The notes beneath the pieces are model-generated. The model saw only the letters and a list, made by a program, of their open reading frames with translations, was not told where the DNA came from and searched no databases. Shown here in pieces: positions 1 to 8,302 of a stretch of 26,726 nt of DNA; the stretch's first letter is position 1; each line of letters opens with the position of its first letter. Position numbers and translations under genes: made by a program. Source of the stretch: an uncultured Brevinema sp. (GTDB lineage: Bacteria > Spirochaetota > Brevinematia > Brevinematales > Brevinemataceae); NCBI GenBank assembly GCA_947036575.1, contig CAMQSH010000006.1, positions 1 to 26,726 on the forward strand. Reading direction: 5' to 3'.

Positions 1-829
1 AGATCTCCCAGGCTTTCAAGATTATATCAAGCAATTATCTTCTGTTTGTGGATCTTCTATCAATTCTCTTGCTGAATTAGTCTCTGCACTAAAAATCAGA
101 TTGGAGCATTTTAAAAAACATGGCTGTAGCGTTTCAGATCATGGCTTGGACAAATTTGTATTTACAAGAGATTTCTCAGAAAGTCAAGTAGATCAAATCT
201 TTAAAAAAGCTTTAAAAAATGAAGAGCTAACTCTTCAAGAAATCGTTCAATACAAAAGCTATCTTCTTGTAGAATTAGGCAAAGTATACAGTCAATATGA
301 CTGGGTCATGCAACTACACATGGGTGCTTTACGTAATAATAACACCAAAATGTTTAACATGGTAGGAGCTGATTTTGGCTTTGATTCTATCAATGACAAA
401 AATTATGCGCCTGAGCTATCTGCTTTTTTAGACACATTAAATATGATGGATGCTCTACCAAAAACGATTTTATATTCTCTAAATCCTAGAGACAACGAGA
501 TGCTAGGAACAATGATTGGTAATTTCCAAGGTGATATCCCTGGTAAAATTCAACTAGGATCTGGGTGGTGGTTTAACGATCAAAAAGATGGTATGGAAAA
601 ACAATTAATAGCGATATCCAATTTGGGATTATTAACTAGATTTGTTGGAATGCTTACTGATTCCCGTAGTTTTTTATCATTCTCACGTCATGAATACTTC
701 AGAAGAATACTCTGTAATATGATAGGCACTTGGGCAGAAGATGGTGAAGCACCTATGGATCTCGATTATTTGGGTGGTATTATAAAAGATATCAGCTATA
801 ATAATGCTCATCATTATTTTAAAATATAA
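1..829 (+). CDS. uxaC: Uronate isomerase, C-terminal part (5' end outside window)
   Basis: Uronate isomerase interconverts D-glucuronate and D-fructuronate (or galacturonate and tagaturonate), the first cytoplasmic step of hexuronate breakdown. The reading frame is open from base 2, so the gene begins upstream; a TTG at 101 is internal. About 275 C-terminal residues are visible of a family that is usually near 470. The hallmark C-terminal segments are present: a GSGWWFND stretch, then GLLTRFVGMLTDSRSF and RHEYFRR, which in this amidohydrolase-superfamily enzyme line the active site. The frame ends in TAA and is followed at once by a strong hairpin terminator. It is upstream of, and on the same strand as, beta-glucuronidase and a TRAP transporter, which fits a role in consuming glucuronate released from glucuronides. 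The family assignment is very secure; the preferred uronate cannot be read from the sequence. Confidence 0.95.
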   Translation, partial: DLPGFQDYIKQLSSVCGSSINSLAELVSALKIRLEHFKKHGCSVSDHGLDKFVFTRDFSESQVDQIFKKALKNEELTLQEIVQYKSYLLVELGKVYSQYDWVMQLHMGALRNNNTKMFNMVGADFGFDSINDKNYAPELSAFLDTLNMMDALPKTILYSLNPRDNEMLGTMIGNFQGDIPGKIQLGSGWWFNDQKDGMEKQLIAISNLGLLTRFVGMLTDSRSFLSFSRHEYFRRILCNMIGTWAEDGEAPMDLDYLGGIIKDISYNNAHHYFKI

Positions 830-833
830 ACAC

Positions 834-876
834 ATGTCTAATGATTTCTTATATAAGAAATCATTAGACATTTTTT
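834..876 (+). terminator. Rho-independent terminator of uxaC
   Basis: A perfect 38 bp palindrome (834-871, 19 bp arms, centred on TTATATAA) is followed by a T run at 871-876, five bases after the uxaC stop codon. The stem is AT-rich but long. This separates uxaC transcription from the next gene. Confidence 0.85.
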
Positions 877-910
877 AATATAAAGATAAATCATTTATTT
901 AAATATTAAT

Positions 911-1006
911 AAAGGAGGAATTAAATATTTTGATATGAATAAATTTTCTATTCAAAAAATCAATATTAAAAATAATAACAAATATATTTTATTTAACATT
1001 TTATAA
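911..1006 (+). other. Intergenic stretch with orphan Shine-Dalgarno and 23-codon ORF
   Basis: The gap between uxaC and the outer-membrane gene is extremely AT-rich. It contains AAAGGAGGAA at 911-920, a near-perfect ribosome-binding sequence. The first ATG after it (935) is about 16 nt away, too far for normal initiation, and opens only a 23-codon, Lys/Asn/Ile-rich frame ending at 1006. The frame resembles no known protein and its composition is what random AT-rich DNA gives. No clear promoter for the downstream gene could be picked out. Confidence 0.2.
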
Positions 1007-1061
1007 AGACAGATATAGGGAAAAAAATACAATCTTTATGATTGCAAAATAGGAGTCTATT

Positions 1062-1904
1062 ATGAAACAAATTTTTTTAACACTTATTCTTTTAACATCA
1101 TTAGTAAATAACAATTATGCTCAAGAAGCAGAACAACCAGAAGTACCTCTTTTTCAATTCTTTCATATGTATATGGAATACGGTAGTGGAGAACTATCCA
1201 ATCCTTATGGCGAAAGATTGTTTGAAAATCTAGACGTAAAAATGACCTACAACCAAAATTTCCGTGGAGCTAAATGGTTGAGTTTAGGATTTATTGGCCA
1301 AGTTACCTGGGAAAATCCTAGTATGGCAAAACCCAAACCCAGTTTAAGTGATCCTGGTGCTATGACAAGTAGAATGGCAGTTCCTAATAAAATGTTACTT
1401 TCTGCAACAATGGGATTTTTCCAAAACATGTTAACCCTCTCAGCATCAACAGAAGGAATAATTGCAACAACAGTATATTATAACAAAGTATTACCACCAA
1501 CACCAGGGCTCTACTCCCATGATCTTACCATCTTATTTGCCCCTAATTTTTATGCTGGTGGCAATAAATATAATGATGCTGGTATACTCACACAAGGTTG
1601 GTTTGACAAGTTAGAAATGAGAGTTGCATACCGTATGAAATTCAACCAATATGTAGGTTTAAGACCTGAATTCTTATTCAATATAACAGGTACAGAAGCT
1701 CTTAAAGGCAATGGAAGAGCATCATTTATGTTCCGTTTCAATCCTCGTCTTCAATTTTATGCAGAACAATTTTCTTTCTTTATTGAGCCTCGTTTCTTCT
1801 TCGTAGGAGATAGAAATTTTTATGGTCCTTTAAATTCAGATAGTGGATTCTTCTGGGAAATTAAAGTCGGATTTGATATCGCTCATTTTATTGTTAAAGA
1901 ATAA
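1062..1904 (+). CDS. Putative outer-membrane protein, possible glucuronide-uptake channel
   Basis: A 280-residue protein with a clear Sec signal peptide: Lys3, a hydrophobic run at residues 4-15, and a likely cut after N-Y-A at about residue 20 before QEAEQ. The mature part is rich in aromatic and glycine residues with alternating polar/hydrophobic stretches (for example residues 190-280), as in a beta-barrel, and has no internal membrane helix. I do not recognise the family. The start has a good AGGAG about 8 nt upstream. It lies 89 bp before beta-glucuronidase on the same strand. In E. coli the glucuronide operon contains an outer-membrane protein (GusC/UidC); position suggests an analogous role here, but I see no recognisable homology and this is inference. 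A short hairpin between it and uidA may lower, not stop, read-through. Confidence 0.6.
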   Translation: MKQIFLTLILLTSLVNNNYAQEAEQPEVPLFQFFHMYMEYGSGELSNPYGERLFENLDVKMTYNQNFRGAKWLSLGFIGQVTWENPSMAKPKPSLSDPGAMTSRMAVPNKMLLSATMGFFQNMLTLSASTEGIIATTVYYNKVLPPTPGLYSHDLTILFAPNFYAGGNKYNDAGILTQGWFDKLEMRVAYRMKFNQYVGLRPEFLFNITGTEALKGNGRASFMFRFNPRLQFYAEQFSFFIEPRFFFVGDRNFYGPLNSDSGFFWEIKVGFDIAHFIVKE

Positions 1905-1933
1905 ATTATTAAATCACTAAACTATTAATGATA

Positions 1934-1959
1934 TCCCTCTTTAAAAGCTTAAAGAGGGA
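1934..1959 (+). terminator. Hairpin between outer-membrane gene and uidA (attenuator or partial terminator)
   Basis: An 11 bp perfect stem (TCCCTCTTTAA / TTAAAGAGGGA) with a 4-base AAGC loop lies 30 bp after the stop codon. The T tract after it is interrupted (GTCATTTATTA), so it may act as a weak terminator or as an RNA-stabilising 3' end within an operon. Confidence 0.5.
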
Positions 1960-1993
1960 GTCATTTATTAAAAATACTTACATGGAGTAAATT

Positions 1994-3796
1994 ATGTTAT
2001 ATCCTATAATGACAGAAAGCCGTCAAGTGGTTTCACTAAATGGTTATTGGAACTTTAAATTAGACGAAGATCAAAATCAAGAAGGAACAGGTTTTGGACA
2101 AAAATGGTTTGAAAAACCTCTTTCAAATCCTATTCAAATGGCTGTACCAGCATCCTTTAATGATTTACATGAAGGCAAAAATCATAGAGATTTTGTAGGC
2201 TGGATGTGGTACGAAAAAATATTTACTATACACCCTAATCTTTTACAAGAGCGATTAGTACTTCGTTTTGATGCAGCTACTCACACAGCTAAAGTATACG
2301 TTAATGGCAAATTAGCAGTAGAACACAAAGGTGGATTTGTTCCCTTTGAAGTAGAACTTAATGATCTTGTTTCTGTAGGAAAAAACCGCATTACCGTTGC
2401 TATTAACAATCTTACTGATTGGACAACCATTCCCGCTGGAGGATATAAAGATGTTACCTTACCAAATGGTAAAGTAATAAAAGTACCTTCTGGAATGCCT
2501 GATTTCTTTAACTATGCAGGATTACAACGTTCTGTACGTTTGTACACTACCCCAAAAGAATATATAAAAGACATCGAAATTGTAACTGATTTCAAAGATA
2601 CTGATGGTATTGTCACTTACAAAGTAGAAACTATAGGTCAAGGATCTATATCTGTAGAAGTCCTCGACGAAAGCGATCAAGTCGTCGCTAAAGCTGACGG
2701 AGCAACAGGTACTATTACTATTCCTAAAGTAAATCTTTGGCAACCTTGTGCTGCATATCTTTACAAACTTAGAGTCTCTTGTGGTTCTGATATTTATGAA
2801 GAAATGTTTGGGGTACGTACTGTTGAAATTAAAGATGGTAAATTTTTAATTAATGAACAACCTTTTTACTTCAAAGGTTTTGGTAAACATGAAGATGCTC
2901 ACGTTAATGGACGTGGATTAAATGAAGCTATGTACCTTAAAGATTTCTCACTAATGAAATGGATTAATGCCAATTCCTTCCGTACTTCTCACTATCCTTA
3001 CTCTGAAGAAATGATGAGATTAGCTGATAGAGAAGGTATCGTTGTTATCGACGAATGTGCTGCTGTAGCTGTTCATATGAATTTTGGTTTTTCACTCATG
3101 GGTGGAGGACAAAAACAAACAAGCACATGGGAAAAAATCCAAACCATGCCACAACATAGACAAGCAATGGAAGAACTCGTAAAAAGAGATAAAAATCATC
3201 CTTGTGTTGTTATGTGGAGTCTTTCTAATGAATCTGCAACAGAAGAATTAGGTGCAAAAGAATATCATCAAGAACTTTATGATCTTACTCGTGCATTAGA
3301 TCCTCAAAAAAGACCTATCTCTATAGTAACACATATGATGAGCACCCCTAATGTCTGTCAAGTTGCAGATGTTACAGATGTACTTTGTCTTAACCGTTAT
3401 TATGGTTGGTATACACAAAGTGGAGAATTAGGACTTGTAGATGAAATTTTTTCTGCTGAACTAGATGGATGGGGTAAACGTTGTCCTGGAAAACCTATTA
3501 TGTTTACAGAATATGGTGCAGATACTATTGCTGGTATGCATGATGTAACTTCTGTAATGTTTACTGAAGAATTTCAAGTAGAATATCTCGAAGCAAATCA
3601 TGCTGTCATCGACAGATACCCAACATTTATTGGTGAACAAGTTTGGAACTTTGCTGACTTCGCAACAAGTCAAGGGTTTATGCGTCCTCAAGGCAACAAA
3701 AAAGGTATCTTCACAAGAGATAGAAAACCAAAATTAGCTGCACATTACTTCAAAAATAGATGGGCTAATATCCCTAATTTTGGGTTTAAAAAATAA
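1994..3796 (+). CDS. uidA: Beta-glucuronidase (GH2 family)
   Basis: Hydrolyses beta-D-glucuronides to D-glucuronate plus aglycone. The 600-residue length and layout match E. coli UidA (603): an N-terminal jelly-roll sugar-binding domain (to about residue 180), an immunoglobulin-like sandwich (about 180-275) and a TIM barrel. The acid/base Glu413 sits in WSLSNES and the nucleophile Glu506 in FTEYGADT. The N-K-K-G motif at 568-571, whose Asn and Lys recognise the substrate carboxylate, separates glucuronidases from beta-galactosidases in GH2. There is a substantial loop at about 360-380 where E. coli has its 'loop 1'. There is no signal peptide, so it acts in the cytoplasm and needs imported substrate, consistent with the transporter gene 65 bp downstream. 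The start has GGAG 7 nt upstream. Assignment is very secure. Confidence 0.97.
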   Translation: MLYPIMTESRQVVSLNGYWNFKLDEDQNQEGTGFGQKWFEKPLSNPIQMAVPASFNDLHEGKNHRDFVGWMWYEKIFTIHPNLLQERLVLRFDAATHTAKVYVNGKLAVEHKGGFVPFEVELNDLVSVGKNRITVAINNLTDWTTIPAGGYKDVTLPNGKVIKVPSGMPDFFNYAGLQRSVRLYTTPKEYIKDIEIVTDFKDTDGIVTYKVETIGQGSISVEVLDESDQVVAKADGATGTITIPKVNLWQPCAAYLYKLRVSCGSDIYEEMFGVRTVEIKDGKFLINEQPFYFKGFGKHEDAHVNGRGLNEAMYLKDFSLMKWINANSFRTSHYPYSEEMMRLADREGIVVIDECAAVAVHMNFGFSLMGGGQKQTSTWEKIQTMPQHRQAMEELVKRDKNHPCVVMWSLSNESATEELGAKEYHQELYDLTRALDPQKRPISIVTHMMSTPNVCQVADVTDVLCLNRYYGWYTQSGELGLVDEIFSAELDGWGKRCPGKPIMFTEYGADTIAGMHDVTSVMFTEEFQVEYLEANHAVIDRYPTFIGEQVWNFADFATSQGFMRPQGNKKGIFTRDRKPKLAAHYFKNRWANIPNFGFKK

Positions 3797-3820
3797 ATCT
3801 CTTTCAACTTTTAAAGAGAT
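3797..3820 (+). terminator. Short hairpin after uidA
   Basis: An 8 bp inverted repeat (ATCTCTTT / AAAGAGAT) begins directly after the uidA stop codon. It has no T tract and an 8-base loop, so it is more likely a weak 3' end or processing structure between uidA and the transporter gene than a true terminator. Confidence 0.3.
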
Positions 3821-3861
3821 AAACATCTATTAATTAATTATTTGATTATTTAGGAGAAAAA

Positions 3862-5250
3862 ATGAGTACAACTACCAAAGCTTTTGGTTTTAAAGATCAA
3901 TTAGGATATCTCTTTGGAGATTTTGCCAATGGATTATTCTTTTCATTAACAGCCAGTTATATTACTTTGTTTTATGTAGATATTCTTGGTATCAGTGCTG
4001 CTGCTGTAGGTACGCTATTAGTAGTATCTAGAATTTGGGATGCTATTAACGATCCTATGATAGGTGGATTTATCGACGGTCTAAAACCAACATCAACAGG
4101 CAAATTCCGCCCATGGATTTTACGAATGGCAGTCCCTGTTGTTCTATTTGGAATGTTGAGTTTTTCAGCTTTTCCAGCTTTATTAGCAGCTCCTCTACAT
4201 GTTAGAATAATATTTGCTTATATCACTTATATTGGATTTGGAATGAGTTATACTGCTATCAATATTCCTTATGGATCTTTAGCTTCTGTTATGACAGACG
4301 ATGAAGTAGAAAGGACTTCTCTTTCTATGTTTAGATCTTATGGTGCTGTAGCAGCTAGTTTAGTATTAAATATGGTTATACCTCTTCTTGTTTTTGATGA
4401 AAATCGTGTTCCTCAAGCCGATGGATTTTTTAAATCCATTATATTATTAGGAGTCATGAGCGTTACCACTTATTTTTTATGTTACAAATTAACTGCTGAG
4501 AGAATCATAACCCCTTATACAGGTCCTAAAAAAATAAATCTCTTGGTAACCATGAAAGATATCTCAAAAAATAAACCTTTATTATTACAAATGTTCTCAG
4601 GCATGTTATCTATCGGAGTTTTTCTTGTACTAGGGACACTTTCCCCTTATCTCTTTAAAGATTATTTTCAAGATACTAAAGCTTTAGTATTCAATGGATT
4701 TTTATCTATTATTGCTATGTTTATTGTTAGTTTCTTTTTGAAACAAGCCGTTGCTAAATTTGGTAAAAAATCTTGTGCTGTCACAGGATTGTTTGTTTAT
4801 AGTGCTTGTTCTTTTTTATTTTTCTTATTACCTATTACAAATGTTTATCACTATTTTATTTTAATGGGAATAGGTACCTGTGGTATGACCGTCAATACTC
4901 TTCTTACTTGGGCATTTGTACCTGACTGTATTGATAATCATGAATACATCACAGGAAAACGTGAAGAAGGTACTATTTATGCGATCTATTCTTTTTCTCG
5001 CAAACTAGGTCAAGCTGGTGCTGGATTTGTAGGAGCTTATGTATTGATTTGGGTAAACTATGTTGCAAATCAAGCTACTCAAACTACAGAAACCATCCAA
5101 GCTATTAAAACTTATGTTAGTCTTATACCAGCTACAGGTACTTTTGTACTAGCATTGGTACTAATGCTCTTCTACAATCTTGATAAAGATCAAGTGCAAC
5201 ATATTAAAGAAACATTAAAAACACGTAGAGAAGAATTAGTAAAAAATTAG
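3862..5250 (+). CDS. uidB: GPH-family glycoside/glucuronide:cation symporter
   Basis: A 462-residue inner-membrane transporter with about 12 hydrophobic segments. The family signature of glycoside-pentoside-hexuronide (GPH) symporters is present: W-D-A-I-N-D-P-M-I-G-G-F-I-D around residues 58-71, followed by the TGKFRPWIL loop, and a central cytoplasmic region near residues 210-225. Members couple uptake of glycosides or glucuronides to H+ or Na+. It starts 65 bp downstream of uidA on the same strand with GGAG 8 nt upstream, the order found for E. coli uidA-uidB, so import of intact glucuronides is the natural reading. A second GPH-type protein is encoded at 21588-23048, so the family alone does not fix the substrate. 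A 14 bp hairpin follows the gene. Confidence 0.85.
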   Translation: MSTTTKAFGFKDQLGYLFGDFANGLFFSLTASYITLFYVDILGISAAAVGTLLVVSRIWDAINDPMIGGFIDGLKPTSTGKFRPWILRMAVPVVLFGMLSFSAFPALLAAPLHVRIIFAYITYIGFGMSYTAINIPYGSLASVMTDDEVERTSLSMFRSYGAVAASLVLNMVIPLLVFDENRVPQADGFFKSIILLGVMSVTTYFLCYKLTAERIITPYTGPKKINLLVTMKDISKNKPLLLQMFSGMLSIGVFLVLGTLSPYLFKDYFQDTKALVFNGFLSIIAMFIVSFFLKQAVAKFGKKSCAVTGLFVYSACSFLFFLLPITNVYHYFILMGIGTCGMTVNTLLTWAFVPDCIDNHEYITGKREEGTIYAIYSFSRKLGQAGAGFVGAYVLIWVNYVANQATQTTETIQAIKTYVSLIPATGTFVLALVLMLFYNLDKDQVQHIKETLKTRREELVKN

Positions 5251-5269
5251 TATGATTAATAATAAAATT

Positions 5270-5302
5270 TTAATACCCTCCTTTTAATAAGGGGGGTATT
5301 AA
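5270..5302 (+). terminator. Hairpin after the uidB-like gene
   Basis: A 14 bp stem (5270-5283 with 5289-5302, one G-T pair) around a 5-base loop has a GC-rich core ACCC/GGGT. There is no T run after it. It probably marks the 3' end of the outer-membrane/uidA/uidB unit, since a good promoter for the next unit follows at 5352. Confidence 0.5.
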
Positions 5303-5351
5303 TCAATAAAAACATACTATATTAACACAAATATTTTCTAAAAAAGCACTA

Positions 5352-5380
5352 TTGCGATTAATTAGAATTTACGATATAAT
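5352..5380 (+). promoter_or_regulatory. Sigma-70-type promoter of the TRAP operon
   Basis: TTGCGA (5352-5357), a 17 bp spacer and a perfect TATAAT (5375-5380) lie 45 bp before the dctP start. The TRAP genes are therefore likely transcribed as their own unit. No obvious operator was found. Confidence 0.7.
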
Positions 5381-5424
5381 ATATAGTAATTAATATTTTA
5401 TAAAAACACTCATAGGAGATTTGA

Positions 5425-6429
5425 ATGAAAAAAATTACGGCGTTGTTAGCTTTTACTACTGTTTTAGTTGGAGCATGTGGTAAAAATGAAAAAACAACAG
5501 AGGATAGTATTAAAACACAAATATTAAAATTATCACATAATCATGCTACCGGATATCCAGTAGATATAGCATATCAAAAATTTGCTGAATTAGTAAACAA
5601 AAATTCAGCAGGACGTTATGAAGTAGAAATTTACCCTAGTGCTCAACTGGGCGAATCCAAAGCATCTGTAGAATTAGCTCAATCTGGTGTATTACAATTT
5701 GGACATATAAATTCTGCTGCCTTAGAAGGATTTGATAATATTTATTCTATCTTAAATCTTCCTTATGTTTTTAAAGATTATGAACATTATAAAAGAGTAA
5801 TGGATAGTCCTGAAGTACGTGATATATTCGAAGCTTCTTCCAATCAAGGATTTGTAACCCTTATTTATTTAGAAGGCGGAGCTCGTAGCTTTTATACCAA
5901 AAGTAAAGCTATCAAAATTCCTACAGATCTTGCTGGTATGAAAATTCGTGTTCAAGATTCCCCTACTCATATAAAAATGATACAACGTTTAGGTGGAACT
6001 CCCGTGATTTTAAACTTCTCTGAAGTCTACACAAGCTTACAACAAGGTGTTATTGATGGTGCTGAAAACAATGCTCCTTCTCTAGTACAAACTGGACATG
6101 GAGAAGTGGCTAAGTATTTTTCTCTTAATGAACATTTAAGATTGTCAGATTTTCTTGTCGTTGGTGCTAAATTTTGGAGTAACTTATCTGAAGAAGATAG
6201 AGCTATGTTCCGTAAATCAGCTAACGAAACAATAGAATATTTTGGTGAAGTATGGGCTGCTTCAGAAATAGACTCTTTCACTCAAGCTAAAGAAAAGTAT
6301 AATATTGCTATTACAGAAGTTGATATCACACCATTTAGAGATTTAGTATTACCTCTACAAGACGAAGTTGCAGCAACAGATCCAAAATTTAAAAAATTAT
6401 TAGATCATATTCGTGCTTTAGAACAATAA
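5425..6429 (+). CDS. dctP: TRAP transporter substrate-binding lipoprotein (DctP family)
   Basis: Periplasmic solute receptor of a tripartite ATP-independent transporter, which uses the sodium gradient to import organic acids. It has a lipoprotein signal with lipobox V-G-A-C and lipidated Cys18. The mature DctP fold follows, with conserved GESKASVELAQSG (76-88), the carboxylate-binding Arg in K-I-R-V-Q-D (Arg175), and G-V-I-D-G-A-E-N-N at 208-216. Receptors carrying the DGAENN segment include many that bind glucuronate or galacturonate, and the location beside uidA and uxaC supports a uronate ligand. That is inference; other sugar acids remain possible. Length (334) is normal. AGGAG lies 8 nt before the ATG. 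It is followed 15 bp later by dctQ and then dctM. Confidence 0.92.
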   Translation: MKKITALLAFTTVLVGACGKNEKTTEDSIKTQILKLSHNHATGYPVDIAYQKFAELVNKNSAGRYEVEIYPSAQLGESKASVELAQSGVLQFGHINSAALEGFDNIYSILNLPYVFKDYEHYKRVMDSPEVRDIFEASSNQGFVTLIYLEGGARSFYTKSKAIKIPTDLAGMKIRVQDSPTHIKMIQRLGGTPVILNFSEVYTSLQQGVIDGAENNAPSLVQTGHGEVAKYFSLNEHLRLSDFLVVGAKFWSNLSEEDRAMFRKSANETIEYFGEVWAASEIDSFTQAKEKYNIAITEVDITPFRDLVLPLQDEVAATDPKFKKLLDHIRALEQ

Positions 6430-6444
6430 ATTCTTGGAGATTTC

Positions 6445-6930
6445 ATGAATCGTTTTACGACAATTAAACTAGGTGTTGATACACTAATTATTACCTTCCT
6501 AAACAGCCTATTATTTACTATGCTTTTTTGTGTGTGTTGGCAAGTATTTTCAAGATACTTTTTAAAAATGCCTGCTACCTTTACAGAGGAATTAGTACGT
6601 TTTTTATTAATGTGGGTAGGATTACTAGGTGCAGCATATGGATTTGGGACTCATAGACATTTATCATTAACATTAATAGCTGATAAATTCCCTACTAAAT
6701 TAAAACTAATTATTAAACTTGCTATTATAGGATTGGTTGCAGTACTTGCCATAGGACTCTTAATATACGGTGGTTATCAATTGATGCTTATTGCTATTAC
6801 TCAAAAATCATCTGTATTAGCAGTTCCTATGTGGATAGTTTATGCTATTCTACCTATAAGTGGTTGTTTGATTCTATTTTATCAAATTTATGATTTTTTT
6901 ACTCTTATTAGTAATAAGGAGAACATATAA
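6445..6930 (+). CDS. dctQ: TRAP transporter small membrane subunit (DctQ family)
   Basis: The 161-residue small permease subunit of the TRAP transporter has four hydrophobic helices (about 14-34, 47-66, 88-110 and 125-150). The typical helix 2 region contains F-T-E-E-L-V-R-F-L-L-M-W-V and then the A-A-Y-G-F-G-T-H-R-H-L loop, both characteristic of DctQ. It couples the receptor to the large DctM subunit. The stop codon abuts the start of dctM with no gap, so translation is probably coupled. Confidence 0.92.
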   Translation: MNRFTTIKLGVDTLIITFLNSLLFTMLFCVCWQVFSRYFLKMPATFTEELVRFLLMWVGLLGAAYGFGTHRHLSLTLIADKFPTKLKLIIKLAIIGLVAVLAIGLLIYGGYQLMLIAITQKSSVLAVPMWIVYAILPISGCLILFYQIYDFFTLISNKENI

Positions 6931-8226
6931 ATGAATATTGAAATTACTATCTTAATCTGTGTTTTTGTTATATTACTCGTTATAGGGGCTCCTATCTCTA
7001 TCGCTATTGCGGTTTCATCTCTAAGTGTTATGTTTATGTTTTTACCTCCTGAGATGGCTCTATTAACTGCTGCTCAATCAGTAATTAATGCATTAAATTC
7101 TTTTTCTTTATTAGCAATACCTTTATTTATTTTATCTGGTTCTATTATGAATACAGGTGGATTAGCATTGAGATTGATTAATTTTACAAAACTTTTTACA
7201 GGAAGATTACCAGGTCCTCTATTTCAAATTAACATCCTTTCTAATATGTTATTTGGAGCATTATCAGGATCTGCAATTGCTGCTGAAGTTGCTGTAGGAA
7301 AAATTATTGATCCTTTACAAAAAAAAGAAAACTATGATCCTGCTTTATCTGCAGCAGTAAACATTGCTTCTTGCCCAACAGGTCTCCTTATTCCACCAAG
7401 TAATACCTTTATTGTATATTCTTTAGTAAGTGGTGGTACTTCTATTGCTGCATTATTTTTAGCTGGTTATATACCAGGAATATTGATGGGAATGGGGGTA
7501 TCTTTAGTAGCAATGTATTTTTCACTCAAAGAAAATTATCCAAAACAAGAGGGTATTTCTTTTCAAGAAAAAAAAGTGATTATATTCCAAGCTTTCCCTA
7601 GTTTATTAATGATTGTTATTGTTATTGGTGGGGTTGTTGGTGGTATCTTTACCGCTACAGAAGGTTCTGGTATTGCTGCTCTTTATAGTTTAGTCTTATC
7701 TTTGATATACAAAGCATTAGATATGAAAAAATTAAAAGAAATTGTTATAGAAACTGTTAGTATGACAGGTATTGTATTATTTTTGATTAGTGTATCTTCT
7801 ATCATGTCATGGGTACTATCCTATTCTAGAATTCCTCAAATGGTAGCAGAAGGATTGTTGGGTATTTCTGACAACCCTATTATCATTATGCTTCTCATCA
7901 ATCTGATTTTACTATGTGTAGGAACCTTTATGGATATGACACCTGCTATTTTAATTTTCACCCCTATTTTCTTACCTATTGCAAAACAGATCGGTTTTGA
8001 TCCTGTTCATTTTGGAATCATTATGACCTTTAATCTTTGTATAGGTTTGTGTACACCTCCAGTAGGTAGTGCTTTATTTGTAGGGTGTAGCCTTTCAAAT
8101 ATAAAAATAGAAGAAGTTTTTTCTAAACTCATTCCAATGTTTGCAGTTTTAATTACTATTCTTCTTCTTATTACTTTTATTCCTACAATCAGTTTATTCT
8201 TACCAAGATTCTTTGGTTTAATATAA
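6931..8226 (+). CDS. dctM: TRAP transporter large permease subunit (DctM family)
   Basis: A 431-residue inner-membrane translocation subunit with about a dozen hydrophobic segments. Family landmarks are visible: IPLFILSGSIMNTGG near residues 60-75, NILSNMLFGALSGSAIAAEVAVG near 105-127, the LLIPPSNTFIVYS segment near 153-165 and DMTPAILIFTPIFLPIA around 330-350. These form the ion-motive sugar-acid channel. GGAG is about 10 nt before the ATG, inside the 3' end of dctQ. A bidirectional terminator follows. With dctP and dctQ it makes a complete system without an ATPase. Confidence 0.95.
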   Translation: MNIEITILICVFVILLVIGAPISIAIAVSSLSVMFMFLPPEMALLTAAQSVINALNSFSLLAIPLFILSGSIMNTGGLALRLINFTKLFTGRLPGPLFQINILSNMLFGALSGSAIAAEVAVGKIIDPLQKKENYDPALSAAVNIASCPTGLLIPPSNTFIVYSLVSGGTSIAALFLAGYIPGILMGMGVSLVAMYFSLKENYPKQEGISFQEKKVIIFQAFPSLLMIVIVIGGVVGGIFTATEGSGIAALYSLVLSLIYKALDMKKLKEIVIETVSMTGIVLFLISVSSIMSWVLSYSRIPQMVAEGLLGISDNPIIIMLLINLILLCVGTFMDMTPAILIFTPIFLPIAKQIGFDPVHFGIIMTFNLCIGLCTPPVGSALFVGCSLSNIKIEEVFSKLIPMFAVLITILLLITFIPTISLFLPRFFGLI

Positions 8227-8248
8227 CTATAATTAACACATAAACAAT

Positions 8249-8282
8249 AAAAAAGCACCTCTTTGTATAGAGGTGCTTTTTT
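8249..8282. terminator. Bidirectional terminator between dctM and the sulfotransferase gene
   Basis: An 8 bp GC-rich stem (GCACCTCT / AGAGGTGC) around a 6-base loop is flanked by six A's on the left and six T's on the right. It can terminate both the + strand TRAP operon and the minus-strand gene that ends at 8303. Confidence 0.92.
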
Positions 8283-8302
8283 AGATTCTTAAAATTTCTA
8301 TA

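Noticed and set aside
683..871. Minus-strand open frame of 62 codons overlapping the end of uxaC
   Set aside because: It lies opposite well-conserved uxaC codons and its start is in the terminator palindrome; no ribosome-binding site.
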